The translations under genes and the position numbers were made by a program. A stretch of 64,000 bases of DNA from Corallococcus sp. AS-1-6 (GTDB lineage Bacteria; Myxococcota; Myxococcia; Myxococcales; Myxococcaceae): NCBI RefSeq assembly GCF_020037015.1, contig NZ_JAIQDE010000025.1:1-64000 (forward strand), in the 5' to 3' direction. Positions 8,333-17,128 of the stretch are shown here, piece after piece. Every line of letters starts with the position of its first letter. Positions within the stretch are counted from its first letter, which is position 1. The notes under the pieces were generated by a model that worked only from the letters and a program-made list of their open reading frames with translations, was not told the DNA's origin and ran no database searches.

Positions 8333-9541
8333 TCAGAACACCGTGCCGTCACTGCGGATGCGGATGGGCGGCACGCCCCCGGGGCGCAGCTCCGCCGCCA
8401 CCCGGCGCCCCGCCGTCCACGTGCCGCCCTGGAGCACCTTGGCCAGCGGCAGCTCCTCCGCGCTCAATTCCAGACGCCCTCGCACCAGCGCGGCCACGCG
8501 GTCCAGGAGCGCCACCGTCAGCGCCCGCCACTCCACGATGGGCGGGTCACCCGGGCCGTAGACCTCCGCCGTCAGGCGCGGGTCCTGCGGCACCAGCACG
8601 CCCAGGTCCACGAAGAGGCCGCCGTTGCGGTACTCCGGCAGGCCGGTGAGCGCGTCCAGCTCCGTCACCGTCACGCCGGCCTCCGCCAGCGGCTCCACCA
8701 GCGAGTACGCCAGCCACTGGGACAACTTGTGGAAGGGCACCAGCGCGTCCGCGCTCCCCGGCGGCCCGAGCGCCGGATGCGGCCACACGTCCCCCAGGTT
8801 CACGCCGTCCACCGTCGTGCGCCCCGGCCAGATGGGGCCCAGCACCTCCAGCACCGTGCCCAGCACCTCCGCCGCCCGCACGCTGCGGCGGTGCGCGGCC
8901 AGCATGTCGAACAGCGTGCCCGGCCTGGGCAGCACGCGCGACAGCGCCTGCATCAGGTGCAGCCGCCCCTCCACGCCCAGCAGGGGGTTGGACTCCGACA
9001 CCTGGAAGCCGCGCTCCAACTGCTCGCGCGTCATGCGGCCCAGCGCCTCCGCGTCCGCGCGCAGCGGCCGGTCCGGGTCCGACGAGAAGCCGCCCGCCAT
9101 GAACATGCGCAGCGACGCCACCGCCAGCCCCTCCGAGCGCACGTAGGACGCGCCCCCGGGCTCCTGGTAGCGCCACGTGGGGCCGCTGCCCGCGTCCAGG
9201 AGCACGCTCACCACGCCCAGGTCCACCTTCGCCCGGGCCCGCTCCTCCGGCGGCAGCGGGGCCAGCCTCGCCTCCAACTGCGCGAGCCGGGGCACGCCTC
9301 CCGCGTCGAAGTGCCTCCAGCGGCTGTGCACCGGGATGTCCAGCCGGGGGTACGCCTCGTGCGTCACCGCCAGCACCCGGTCCACCACCGTGGGCAGCCG
9401 GGACGGCTCCACCCGGAAGTACTGCAGCCGGCCGGCGAGCCCCAGGTCCAGCACCTGGTGACAGCGCTCGCGGATGGCCGCCGGGCTGCGCAGCCACGCC
9501 ACCGTGGGGGACACCTCCTGCACCCGGCTCGCGTCAAGCAT
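8333..9541 (-). CDS. URC4/Urg3 family protein (DUF1688), uracil catabolism
   Basis: A 402-residue protein that I recognise as the DUF1688 (URC4/Urg3) family, one of the two defining proteins of the URC route of pyrimidine breakdown first described in Lachancea kluyveri. Conserved-looking stretches are LEARLAPLPPEERARAKVDL, DVGSGPTW-like text (LLDAGSGPTWRYQEPGG), RSEGLAVASLRMFMAGGFSS and LSQWLAYSLVEPLAEAGVTV. The exact reaction is not known to me. The start ATG overlaps the stop of urc1 (ATGCTTGA), which implies tight coupling. Bacterial homologues usually travel with urc1, as here. Confidence 0.85.
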   Translation of the reverse strand: MLDASRVQEVSPTVAWLRSPAAIRERCHQVLDLGLAGRLQYFRVEPSRLPTVVDRVLAVTHEAYPRLDIPVHSRWRHFDAGGVPRLAQLEARLAPLPPEERARAKVDLGVVSVLLDAGSGPTWRYQEPGGASYVRSEGLAVASLRMFMAGGFSSDPDRPLRADAEALGRMTREQLERGFQVSESNPLLGVEGRLHLMQALSRVLPRPGTLFDMLAAHRRSVRAAEVLGTVLEVLGPIWPGRTTVDGVNLGDVWPHPALGPPGSADALVPFHKLSQWLAYSLVEPLAEAGVTVTELDALTGLPEYRNGGLFVDLGVLVPQDPRLTAEVYGPGDPPIVEWRALTVALLDRVAALVRGRLELSAEELPLAKVLQGGTWTAGRRVAAELRPGGVPPIRIRSDGTVF

Positions 9542-10787
9542 CGAGGTCCCGTCCCTTCACCTGCGCCAGCTCCCCCGCGTCCGCCACCGGCCCGCGCGTG
9601 AAGTAGCCCGCGGCCTTCTTCGCCTCCATCTCCACCTTCGCGTCGGCGGGGATGAGCCCGTCCGGGATGGGCACCCGTTCGAGGATTTCAATGCCCGAGC
9701 GCACGATGGCGTCGTGCTTCATGTCGCTCATGGAGATGAAGCGGTGGATGCGCGTGATGCCCAGCCAGTGCAGCACGTCCGGCATCAGCTCCTGGAAGCG
9801 CATGTCCTGCACGCCCGCCACGCACTCCGTGCGGTGGAAGTACGTGGCGGCGGAGTCCCCGCCCTCCTGGCGCTTGCGCGCGTTGTAGACCAGGAACTTG
9901 GTCACCTCGCCCAGCGCGCGGCCCTCCTTGCGGTGGTAGACGATGAGCCCCACCCCGCCCTGCTGCGCCATCCGCACGCATTCTTCAATGCCGTGCACCA
10001 GGTAGGGCCGGCAGGTGCAGATGTCGCTGCCGAAGACGTCCGAGCCGTTGCACTCGTCATGCACGCGCGCCGCCAGCGGCACGTCCCGGTCCGCGAGCGC
10101 GGTGATGTCGCCAAACACATACAGCGACAGCCCGCCGATGGGCGGCAGGAAGACGTGCAGGTCCGGGCGGGTGATGAGCTCCGGGTACATGCCTCCGGTG
10201 TGCTCGAAGAGGCCGCGGCGCAGCGCGCCCTCCGTGAGGCCGAAGCGCTCGGCGATGCCGGGCAGGTACCAGACGGGCTCCACGGCGGCCTTCACGACCT
10301 TCACGTCGCCATTGGCCGCGACCAGGTCCCCGTCCACCTTGAGGCGCCCGGCGGTGATGGCCTCGCGCACCTCCGGCATGTTGATGTGGGCCCGGGTGAC
10401 GGCGATGGTGGGCCGGTAGTCCACGCCCTGCTCGGCGTAGGCGCGGAACACCTGCGAGGCCACGGCGCCCCAGGGGTCCAGCGACACGATGCGCTTGGGG
10501 TCACCCCACGCCGGATAGGGCCCCACCTGCGCCGCGGGCGAGGTGTTGGTCAGGTCCGCCTTGTGGTCCTGCTGCAGCTTGCCCGCGGACACCGCCAGCG
10601 CGCGGTAGATGGAGTACGCGCCCGAGTGTGTGCCGATGACGTTCCGGTTCGCGGGGTCGGAGAGCGTGGCCACCACCGGGCCCCGGCGCAGCGGCTCCGA
10701 CTCGCCCCAGCGCAGGGGGACTCCGGGGGCCTGACCATCGGGATGGGACGTGAGACGGATGTGATTGACCGGCTTCTTGTCAGCCAT
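9534..10787 (-). CDS. URC1, GTP cyclohydrolase II-like uracil catabolism enzyme
   Basis: A 417-residue homologue of RibA (GTP cyclohydrolase II). The C-terminal half has the zinc-binding block HDECNGSDVFGSDICTCRPY and the Arg/Glu block YHRKEGRALGEVTKFLVYN. Ordinary RibA is about 200 residues. The long N-terminal domain (THSGAYSIYRALAVSAGKLQ, SLDPWGAVASQVF) marks the URC1 subfamily, which acts on a uracil nucleotide rather than making riboflavin. I chose ATG at 10787 because GGAGG lies 8 bases upstream; a GTG three codons earlier overlaps that site. The gene follows mmsA by 69 bp and overlaps urc4. Confidence 0.85.
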   Translation of the reverse strand: MADKKPVNHIRLTSHPDGQAPGVPLRWGESEPLRRGPVVATLSDPANRNVIGTHSGAYSIYRALAVSAGKLQQDHKADLTNTSPAAQVGPYPAWGDPKRIVSLDPWGAVASQVFRAYAEQGVDYRPTIAVTRAHINMPEVREAITAGRLKVDGDLVAANGDVKVVKAAVEPVWYLPGIAERFGLTEGALRRGLFEHTGGMYPELITRPDLHVFLPPIGGLSLYVFGDITALADRDVPLAARVHDECNGSDVFGSDICTCRPYLVHGIEECVRMAQQGGVGLIVYHRKEGRALGEVTKFLVYNARKRQEGGDSAATYFHRTECVAGVQDMRFQELMPDVLHWLGITRIHRFISMSDMKHDAIVRSGIEILERVPIPDGLIPADAKVEMEAKKAAGYFTRGPVADAGELAQVKGRDLDA

Positions 10788-10856
10788 GGGGTGCACCCTC
10801 CTCGCGGGGCGCGTGGGAAAAGACAGATGTCTGGGAATGGGGCGAAGCGGCTTGGG

Positions 10857-12347
10857 TCAGCTCATCCAGGAGCCGTCGGTGCGCGCGGACCACTTGCGCG
10901 TCACCTTCTTGAGCTGGCTCCAGAAGTCGAGGCTCGACGGTCCCGTCACGTCCCCGTGGCCGAACTTCGACTCGCCCGTGCCGCCGAAGGAGAAGGGCTC
11001 ACGCGGCACCGGAACGCCCACGTTCACGCCCACCATGCCGGCCCTGGCGCCCTCCACCACCGTCTGCGCCACCGCGCCGCTGGTGGTGAAGATGGACGCC
11101 GCGTTGCCATAGGGCGACGCGTTCTCCACCGCGAGCGCCGCCGACAGCGTGGGCACCCGCACGATGGACAGCACCGGGCCGAACAGCTCGCGCCGCGCGG
11201 CCTCCATGTCCGGGCGTACGTGGTCCAGCACCGTGGGTCCCAGCCAGTGGCCGTTCGCGTAGGCCTCGCCCGCGGGCCGCTTGCCGCGCCCGTCCAGGAG
11301 CAACCGCGCCCCGTCCGCCTGGGCCCTGGCGATGGCCGTCTCCAGCCGGTCCACCGCGCCCCGGTCGATGAGCGCGCCCATGCCCGGGCCGACCTCCAGG
11401 CGTGAGGCCCGCCGGAGGATGTCGTCCACCAGCGGCTGCACGTCCCCCACCGCGAGCATCACGCTGGCCGCCATGCAGCGCTGGCCCGCGCAGCCGGTGA
11501 ACGAGTCCACCACCGCCTGCGGCGTGAGCTCCGGGTCCGCGTCCGGCACGACGATGAGGTGGTTCTTCGCGCCTCCGAGCGCCAGCACGCGTTTGCCGTG
11601 GCGGCTGCCCTCCACGTAGACGTGCCTCGCGACGGGGGACGAGCCCACGAAGGCCAGGGCCTTCACGTCCGGGTGCTCCAACAGCGCGTCCACCGCGGGC
11701 TTCGCGCCATGCACCACGGAGAAGACGCCCGGGGGATAGCCCGCCTCCACCATCAACTCGCCCATGGCGGTCGCGGTGAGCGGCACCTTCTCCGAGGGCT
11801 TGAGGATGAAGGCGTTGCCCACCGTGACGGCGATGGGGAACAGCCACAGGGGCACCATCGCGGGGAAGTTGAACGGCGTGATGCCGGCGACGACGCCCAG
11901 GGGCTCGCGGCGGTATTCGCAGGTGACGCCCCGGCTCACCTCCAGGTGCGCGCCGCTGTCCAGGTTCTGCAGCGACAAGGCGAAATCACAGACCTCCATC
12001 CCCTTGAGCAGGCCCGCGCGGCCCTCCGCCACCGTCTTGCCGGACTCGCTCGCGGCCAGGTGCGCGAGCCTTTCCAGGTGCGTCTCCAGGAGCGCGCGGA
12101 AGCGTTGCAGGAATTGGGTGCGCTCGCGCAGCGGGGTGACGCGCCAGCCTTGCGCGGCGGCCTTCGCCGCCTCCACGGCCTGGGCGACACCGGAGGCGGT
12201 CGTCAGCGGCACCCGGCCGATGAGCGCGCCGGTATAGGGACTGCGGACCTCCTGCGCGGACGCTCCGGCGGGAGAGACCCACTCTCCGCCCACGAGGTTG
12301 CGACAAGAGACGACGCTCTCGGGTAACCGAACAAAGGACACGCGCAC
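10857..12347 (-). CDS. mmsA: CoA-acylating (methyl)malonate-semialdehyde dehydrogenase
   Basis: A 496-residue aldehyde dehydrogenase. The catalytic block is FTGCAGQRCMAASVML (about residue 285), and GGAKNHLIVVPDAD stands where hydrolytic family members carry the general-base Glu; both features mark the methylmalonate-semialdehyde dehydrogenase branch, which uses CoA. Other blocks are GVVAGITPFNFPAMVPLWLF and FGPVLSIVRV. In this operon the likely substrate is malonate semialdehyde from the three-carbon remnant of uracil, giving acetyl-CoA (inference). The start is GTG; two GTGs (12347 and 12341) are possible after a GGGGGG tract. It is the first gene of the URC operon. Confidence 0.85.
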   Translation of the reverse strand: MRVSFVRLPESVVSCRNLVGGEWVSPAGASAQEVRSPYTGALIGRVPLTTASGVAQAVEAAKAAAQGWRVTPLRERTQFLQRFRALLETHLERLAHLAASESGKTVAEGRAGLLKGMEVCDFALSLQNLDSGAHLEVSRGVTCEYRREPLGVVAGITPFNFPAMVPLWLFPIAVTVGNAFILKPSEKVPLTATAMGELMVEAGYPPGVFSVVHGAKPAVDALLEHPDVKALAFVGSSPVARHVYVEGSRHGKRVLALGGAKNHLIVVPDADPELTPQAVVDSFTGCAGQRCMAASVMLAVGDVQPLVDDILRRASRLEVGPGMGALIDRGAVDRLETAIARAQADGARLLLDGRGKRPAGEAYANGHWLGPTVLDHVRPDMEAARRELFGPVLSIVRVPTLSAALAVENASPYGNAASIFTTSGAVAQTVVEGARAGMVGVNVGVPVPREPFSFGGTGESKFGHGDVTGPSSLDFWSQLKKVTRKWSARTDGSWMS

Positions 12348-12521
12348 CCCCCCGGTGTTGCGTGACGAATGGGCGGCAAGGATAGACGCAAACGCGGAAG
12401 CCAGGGCAAGGCGGGGGGCGTCACCGTGTCCTTGCCTGATCGGAAGCGATGGATCTCCCCATGTTGCTGTGTCGCAAACCCGACCGATGCGTGGGTGCGC
12501 GAACGTGCGCGCCGCGCTTCG

Positions 12522-12962
12522 TCAGGCCTGGGAGAGCATCCGCTGGTGCCGCTCCGACAGCGCGGCGGGGTCCGTGAGGGTGCGCAGCTCCGCGATGGCG
12601 GTGGCGTCCTCGGTGTCCGGGTTGAGGCCGAGCGAGATGGCCTCCAGGTACAGCTCCAGCGACAGCAGGAAGCGCGAGTCGGCGGTGAGGGGGTCGCCCT
12701 GTTCGCGCATCAGCTCGCCGTCCTCGCGCACCAGCTTCGCGAGCATGCGCACGCGCGAGGCGGTGCCCAGCAGGCGCGAGGTGGACTCCGCGTCCGCGAG
12801 GGTGAGCGCGCCGTACTCCATGCCCAGCACGGAGAGGGCGGTGTCGTGGATGAGGGCGCGTGCTTCACCGTACCGCTTCTCCTTCCGGGCCTTGAGGATG
12901 CTGGCGATGGCGGCGACGAACTGCTCGACGGCGCGCTCGATGAAGTCCTTGCGGAGGGACAT
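12522..12962 (-). CDS. Small helical protein, DUF6483-like
   Basis: A 146-residue, all-helical, soluble-looking protein beginning MSLRKDFIERAVEQFVAAIA. The N-terminal 'DFIERxxEQF..A...IL' pattern and the later LALADAESTSRLLG-like helix recall DUF6483, but I am not sure. There is no signal peptide, membrane segment or catalytic motif. The ATG at 12962 is preferred over an upstream start because the extra 23 residues are low-complexity Gly/Pro/Ala. It stands alone between the URC operon and a divergent PilZ gene. Confidence 0.6.
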   Translation of the reverse strand: MSLRKDFIERAVEQFVAAIASILKARKEKRYGEARALIHDTALSVLGMEYGALTLADAESTSRLLGTASRVRMLAKLVREDGELMREQGDPLTADSRFLLSLELYLEAISLGLNPDTEDATAIAELRTLTDPAALSERHQRMLSQA

Positions 12963-13233
12963 GGGTTCCGCAGGGTAAGCCCGACCCGGGGCGGCCGCAC
13001 GTTTCCCACCCTGAGGGCACCCTCGTGTCACATGAAACCCAGGAGGTTTCTTGTTTTCAGTGCCTTGGAGGGAAGGAGGAGTGTCCGGCGGACGGACTCC
13101 GGGTCGTTCGAGGCGGCTGGAGGGATTGAACGACCCGACCCGAGGTCTGGTTGCGTATCCCTTTCAAGCGCGGATCCGCGGGAGACCGGGGTGATTCGCG
13201 CGCCCCCGACGTCATTCATCTGGAGAGTCCACC

Positions 13234-14973
13234 GTGGGAGCGCCTTTCGCTCGCGCACAGCCGCGTCCGTTGTCCGAGGCACCGGCCCTGGAATGGGAGC
13301 GCCGGTGGGACATCACCGACGCCGAGCGCATCCGCATCATCCTCGCCACCGCCGCCGCGCTGGGCTCGCCCGCCCTGCTGCGACGGGGAGGCTCGGCGTC
13401 GCCGCTGCGGCTGGAGACGCTGGAGCTGGAAGGCGGAGCGCTCCACTGGTCCGGGCTGACGGTGGATCCGGGCGCTGACGCGTGGGAGGTGGAGGTGTCT
13501 GGCCATGGCTGCGTCTACCGGATGCTCCTGTCCGGCGAGACCGCGGAGCCGGGGACGTGGGTGACGCCGCAGCCGCGTCAGTTGATCCAGGTGCGCCGCC
13601 GGGCACATCGGCGTGCTCCCGCGCCGCCGGACCTGCGCGTGCGCCTGCCGCTGCCGGGATGGCTGGGCCGGGAGCGCGACGCGCTGGAGGTGTCCCCGCA
13701 CGGGATGGCGCTGCGGCTGGGCGCCGGGGAACGCCTTCCGCCGGGCCGGGTGCTCCAGCCCATCGAGCTGCGCACGGCGGCGGGTGACGCCCTGTCGCTG
13801 CGCGGGGAGGTGCGCCATGTGTCGGACCGCGCCGATGGGGAGCTTCTGTGCGGGCTGCTGGTGACGCCGCTGACCCCCGGGGACGCGGAGCAATGGCAGA
13901 CGCTGGTGGCGCGGGCCCTTCACCCGACGACGTGCACCGATGGGGCGCGGGTGGAGGAGCAGTGGCGGCTGTTCATCGACTCCGGCTACTTCAACCTGGC
14001 GGGCAGGGCCGCGGAGGACTTCGAGTCGCGGCGGCGGAGCTTCGTCGAGCTGGGCCGCCGGGCCGGTTCGATGGGCTCGGTCCTCACCGGGGTGGTGTGG
14101 CCTTCCGAGCGCGGCGTGGAGGCGACGCTCTCCGCGATGAAGCCCTACCGCTCCATGTGGATGGTGCACCAGTTGGCGCGGCGCCAGGACGCCACGCGGT
14201 TCGAGCGCCTCAAGGGCCAGATGCTGCGCGAGCTGTACGTGCACTGCGTGGAGCACGCGCAGCGGGACAGCGGGTTCCGGTGGCTCGCGGCGTACATCGA
14301 ATCGACCGTGCCCTTCACGTACCGCTCGCACGTCGGCTTCGCCGAGCGCATGGCCGCGACGGGCCGGACGCTGATGCTGCCGATGCGAATGATTGACGTC
14401 GGGTGTGGCCCTTCCCCTGCCCCGCTGACGCCGGGTCTGGAGTTGGGGCCCGCGACGGAGGCGGAGCGGCGGCTGCTGGTGGAGCGGATCGCCCTCACCC
14501 GGCCCGCCTGCTACGCCGAGGCGTTGGACCTGCGCCTGGAGACGCTGGACCTGCGGGACGCGACGCGGGCCTGGCAGGCGGTGGGCCTGGAGCGTGAGCG
14601 GCACCTGCTGGTCGCTCGCGAGGGCGCGAAGCCGGTGGCGGTGGCCGTCCTGGAGTCGGGGGCTCCCGGGACCAATCCCTTCGGGTTGCTGGACTCCGTG
14701 CGGGTGTTCGCGCTGTCCGCCCGGGCGCGGCGGGCCTATCCGGCGCTGATGGAGGGGGCTCGCCGCTGGTTCGCGGAGCGGGGACGCGATGGGTTCACCT
14801 TCCTGGCCGAGGAGGCTGGCGACGTGGAGGCGGCAGGCCTGCATGACGCGGCCCCGGACGCGAAGCCCTTCCTGTGGCTCATCCCCGCGGACCTCGCTCC
14901 CGAGTTCCTGGAGCACATCCACGAGCAGACGGCTCCCCGTCCGCTCTCCCACCCCCAGAAGGAGCTGTCATGA
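13234..14973 (+). CDS. PilZ domain and acyltransferase-like fusion protein
   Basis: A 579-residue cytoplasmic protein. Residues about 15-110 form a YcgR-N-like beta domain. A PilZ domain follows (about 110-230), with an Arg-rich motif VRRRAHRRAP that fits RxxxR and EVSPHGMAL, close to the (D/N)xSxxG motif but with Glu first. The rest (about 240-570) has DSGYFNLAGRAAEDFESRRR, MWMVHQLARRQDATRFERLK and a late HLLVAREGAKPVAVAVLESG segment, which read like an N-acyltransferase (GNAT or FeeM-like) fold. A c-di-GMP-controlled acyl transfer is a plausible inference. The start is GTG with GGAGAG upstream. The stop overlaps the next gene (ATGA), so the two proteins probably work together. Confidence 0.7.
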   Translation: MGAPFARAQPRPLSEAPALEWERRWDITDAERIRIILATAAALGSPALLRRGGSASPLRLETLELEGGALHWSGLTVDPGADAWEVEVSGHGCVYRMLLSGETAEPGTWVTPQPRQLIQVRRRAHRRAPAPPDLRVRLPLPGWLGRERDALEVSPHGMALRLGAGERLPPGRVLQPIELRTAAGDALSLRGEVRHVSDRADGELLCGLLVTPLTPGDAEQWQTLVARALHPTTCTDGARVEEQWRLFIDSGYFNLAGRAAEDFESRRRSFVELGRRAGSMGSVLTGVVWPSERGVEATLSAMKPYRSMWMVHQLARRQDATRFERLKGQMLRELYVHCVEHAQRDSGFRWLAAYIESTVPFTYRSHVGFAERMAATGRTLMLPMRMIDVGCGPSPAPLTPGLELGPATEAERRLLVERIALTRPACYAEALDLRLETLDLRDATRAWQAVGLERERHLLVAREGAKPVAVAVLESGAPGTNPFGLLDSVRVFALSARARRAYPALMEGARRWFAERGRDGFTFLAEEAGDVEAAGLHDAAPDAKPFLWLIPADLAPEFLEHIHEQTAPRPLSHPQKELS

Positions 14974-15716
14974 GCCTCATCCAGACGCAGTACCTGCCGC
15001 ACGCCCAGCCCACCCGCGCCCGGCTGGAGACGGACCCCGTCGTGCGCACGCTCCTGTCGCCGGACATCGCGCCGGACCTGATGGCGCGCTTCCTCATCGA
15101 GTGGTCCGCCCGGGGCGCGTACATGACCGAGCCCGTGGACGGATGGATCCGCGGCGCCGGTGAGCGCTGCACCGCGCTGGGCCAGGAGAAGGTGGGCCGG
15201 CAGCTCATCACCCACGCGAAGCACGAGGCCGGCCATCACCTGATGACCCTCCAGGACGCGCGTGTGCTGACGGCTCAGTGGAACGCGAGCCACTCGCAGC
15301 AATTGGACGCGGAGGCGCTGGTCGCCCAGGCCCCCACGGCCGCCATGCGCGAGTACCGGCAGGTGCACGACGAGGCCATCACCGGTGACCTGCCGCTGGG
15401 TCAGGCCGCCATCGAGTACGAGGTGGGCTACCTGGCCGTCGTGCTGGTGCCGCGCATCCTGGCGCGCGTGCGTGAGGTGCTGGGACAGGGGACGCTGGAC
15501 ACCCTCACCTTCCTGCGCGAGCACGCGGAGGTGGACGTGGGCCACACCGCGCTCAACGAGCGGATGATGGAGGGGCTCTTGAGCACCCATCCCGAGGAGG
15601 GCCGGCGGCTGGCGTCGTTCGGCTCGCGCGGGCTGGACTGCTACCTGCGCTTCCTGGACGACTGCATGGAGGCGGCGCGCCGGAGCCTGGGCGGCGTCAC
15701 GGCTGCGGCGGCCTGA
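14970..15716 (+). CDS. Heme-oxygenase-like (HDO/TenA fold) iron enzyme candidate
   Basis: A 248-residue all-helical protein. Possible metal ligands lie on separate helices: Glu in FLIEWSARGAYMTEP (about 44), HAKHEAGHHLMTLQD (Glu86, His89/90), AAIEYEVGYLA (Glu149) and EHAEVDVGHTALNE (Glu184/Asp189/His192). This arrangement resembles iron-containing redox enzymes of the heme-oxygenase-like diiron oxidase group or the TenA/PqqC fold. Reaction unknown; relatives cleave or hydroxylate fatty-acid or amino-acid-derived small molecules. The ATG has AAGGAG upstream and overlaps the stop of the PilZ-acyltransferase gene by four bases. A longer upstream start is rejected. Confidence 0.7.
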   Translation: MSLIQTQYLPHAQPTRARLETDPVVRTLLSPDIAPDLMARFLIEWSARGAYMTEPVDGWIRGAGERCTALGQEKVGRQLITHAKHEAGHHLMTLQDARVLTAQWNASHSQQLDAEALVAQAPTAAMREYRQVHDEAITGDLPLGQAAIEYEVGYLAVVLVPRILARVREVLGQGTLDTLTFLREHAEVDVGHTALNERMMEGLLSTHPEEGRRLASFGSRGLDCYLRFLDDCMEAARRSLGGVTAAAA

Positions 15717-15722
15717 GAGGAC

Positions 15723-15746
15723 TCACGGAGCCGCGTGGCTCCGTGA
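15723..15746. terminator. Hairpin between convergent genes
   Basis: Perfect 10-bp stem TCACGGAGCC/GGCTCCGTGA with a GCGT loop. It includes the stop codon and last codons of the kinase-phosphatase gene and lies 6 bp past the stop of the HDO-like gene. There is no T-tract, so termination is likely only in part or through Rho. Confidence 0.5.
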
Positions 15747-16949
15747 CTTCCAGTACTCGCGCTGCGCGGGCACGGAGAGGAGTTCACGCTCCGGATAGCG
15801 CAGCGCGGTCAGCTTGCCTCCGAACACACAGCCGGTGTCCACGCAGACGGTGTTGTTCACCCATTCGGATTCCGGCACGGCGGTGTGGCCGTACACGACC
15901 GTCGCCTGCCCCTGGTAGCCGCGGGCCCAGTCGGCCCGCACCGGCAGGCCGTAGGCATCCGCCTCGCCGGTGGTCTCTCCGTAGAGGGCGAAGTCGCGCA
16001 CCTCCGGGGTGTCCCGGCCGTGCATGGACTCCTTCAGGCCCGCGTGCGCTACCACCAGGTGGCCGCCGTCCAGGACGTAGTGCGGTGAGCGGGCTTCGAT
16101 GAAGTCGGCGACCGCCTGGGAGAATCCGGGCGGCTCACGTTCCAGTTGCTCCAGCGTCATCGCGAGCCCGCGTCCCGCGCGCACGTCCTTGCCTCGCAGC
16201 TTCTTGAGCAGCTTGAACTCGTGATTGCCGGGCACGCACAGCGCGGTGCCCGCATCCACCATCCCCATCACCAGGCGCAGCACGTCCGTCACGCGCGGCC
16301 CCCGGTCGATGAGGTCGCCCAGGAACACGACCTTGCGCCCGTGGGGCGTGCCCACGTCGAAGCCGGGGCCTCCGTCCGCTCTCGGCGCGACCGTGTAGCC
16401 CAGCTCCGTCAGCAGGGCCTTCAGTTCGTCGAAGCAGCCGTGGATGTCTCCGATGATGTCGAAGGGGCCGTGCTCGTCGTGGCGGTGGCTCGGCAGGGGG
16501 CGGTGCTCGAAGGCCACCGCGCCCACCGTCTCCGGCGTGAGTATGTGCACGTGCCGGATGCCTTCCTTCGTCAGCCCCTTCAGCGCGTTCTGGAGCTGCT
16601 GCACCTGGTTGCGCAGGGCCTTGGGACTGGCCGACCCGGAGCGCGTGCGGTTTCGCTCCAGGCAGAGCGCCTCCGGCGTGTCCATGGCCACCGCGACCAG
16701 GGCCACGTGGTGCTCGCGTGCCAGGGTCACGTAGTGACGGCGGGACTCGGCGCTGAGCGGGACGCCGTCGATGACGGTGAGCGTGCCCTTCTCGAGCCTT
16801 CGCGCCACCTCGTCGTGGAGCTTCGTTTCGTTGCCCGTGCCGGGCAGCACGTCCTCTGGGAGGAAGTGCGCGTTCGCGAGGGTGGACTTGCCGGAGCCGG
16901 AGGGGCCCAGGAGCAACACGAGCGACTGCTCGGGGATGGGGATCATCAT
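15723..16949 (-). CDS. Polynucleotide kinase-phosphatase-like protein (Pnkp without ligase)
   Basis: A 408-residue two-domain protein. The N-terminal kinase domain (1-160) has the P-loop LLLGPSGSGKSTLAN and an ERNRTRSG segment. The C-terminal calcineurin-like phosphatase (from about 165) has GDIHGCFDE, GDLIDRGPR, GNHE and VVYGHTAVPE. This is the architecture of the kinase and phosphatase parts of bacterial Pnkp, which heals broken RNA ends (5' kinase, 2',3' phosphatase). The adenylyltransferase/ligase part of full-length Pnkp (about 850 residues) is absent, as is a neighbouring Hen1. A role in nucleic-acid end healing or general phosphatase signalling is inferred. ATGATG start; the second ATG is also possible. 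Confidence 0.8.
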   Translation of the reverse strand: MMIPIPEQSLVLLLGPSGSGKSTLANAHFLPEDVLPGTGNETKLHDEVARRLEKGTLTVIDGVPLSAESRRHYVTLAREHHVALVAVAMDTPEALCLERNRTRSGSASPKALRNQVQQLQNALKGLTKEGIRHVHILTPETVGAVAFEHRPLPSHRHDEHGPFDIIGDIHGCFDELKALLTELGYTVAPRADGGPGFDVGTPHGRKVVFLGDLIDRGPRVTDVLRLVMGMVDAGTALCVPGNHEFKLLKKLRGKDVRAGRGLAMTLEQLEREPPGFSQAVADFIEARSPHYVLDGGHLVVAHAGLKESMHGRDTPEVRDFALYGETTGEADAYGLPVRADWARGYQGQATVVYGHTAVPESEWVNNTVCVDTGCVFGGKLTALRYPERELLSVPAQREYWKSRSHAAP

Positions 16950-17128
16950 GGTGGGAACACCGGGGTGGGGGTCGGCGTACCGACCGGCGCCCCTTCCGGG
17001 GCAGGGCGCACGCCACGACTCCAGCGCGCGATCCCTTCCGGTGCCCGGGTCACGCGAGCGTTCGCGGACCCTCCGGCGTCAGACGGGATGCGCTCACTAC
17101 GGTTGAACGCGTTCCCGCCTGACATGCG

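Noticed and set aside
13034-13050. GAAACC/GGTTTC hairpin with TTGTTTT as a plus-strand terminator
   Set aside because: No plus-strand gene lies upstream. It might be a leader attenuator of the PilZ gene, but it lies about 185 bp before the start and is short.
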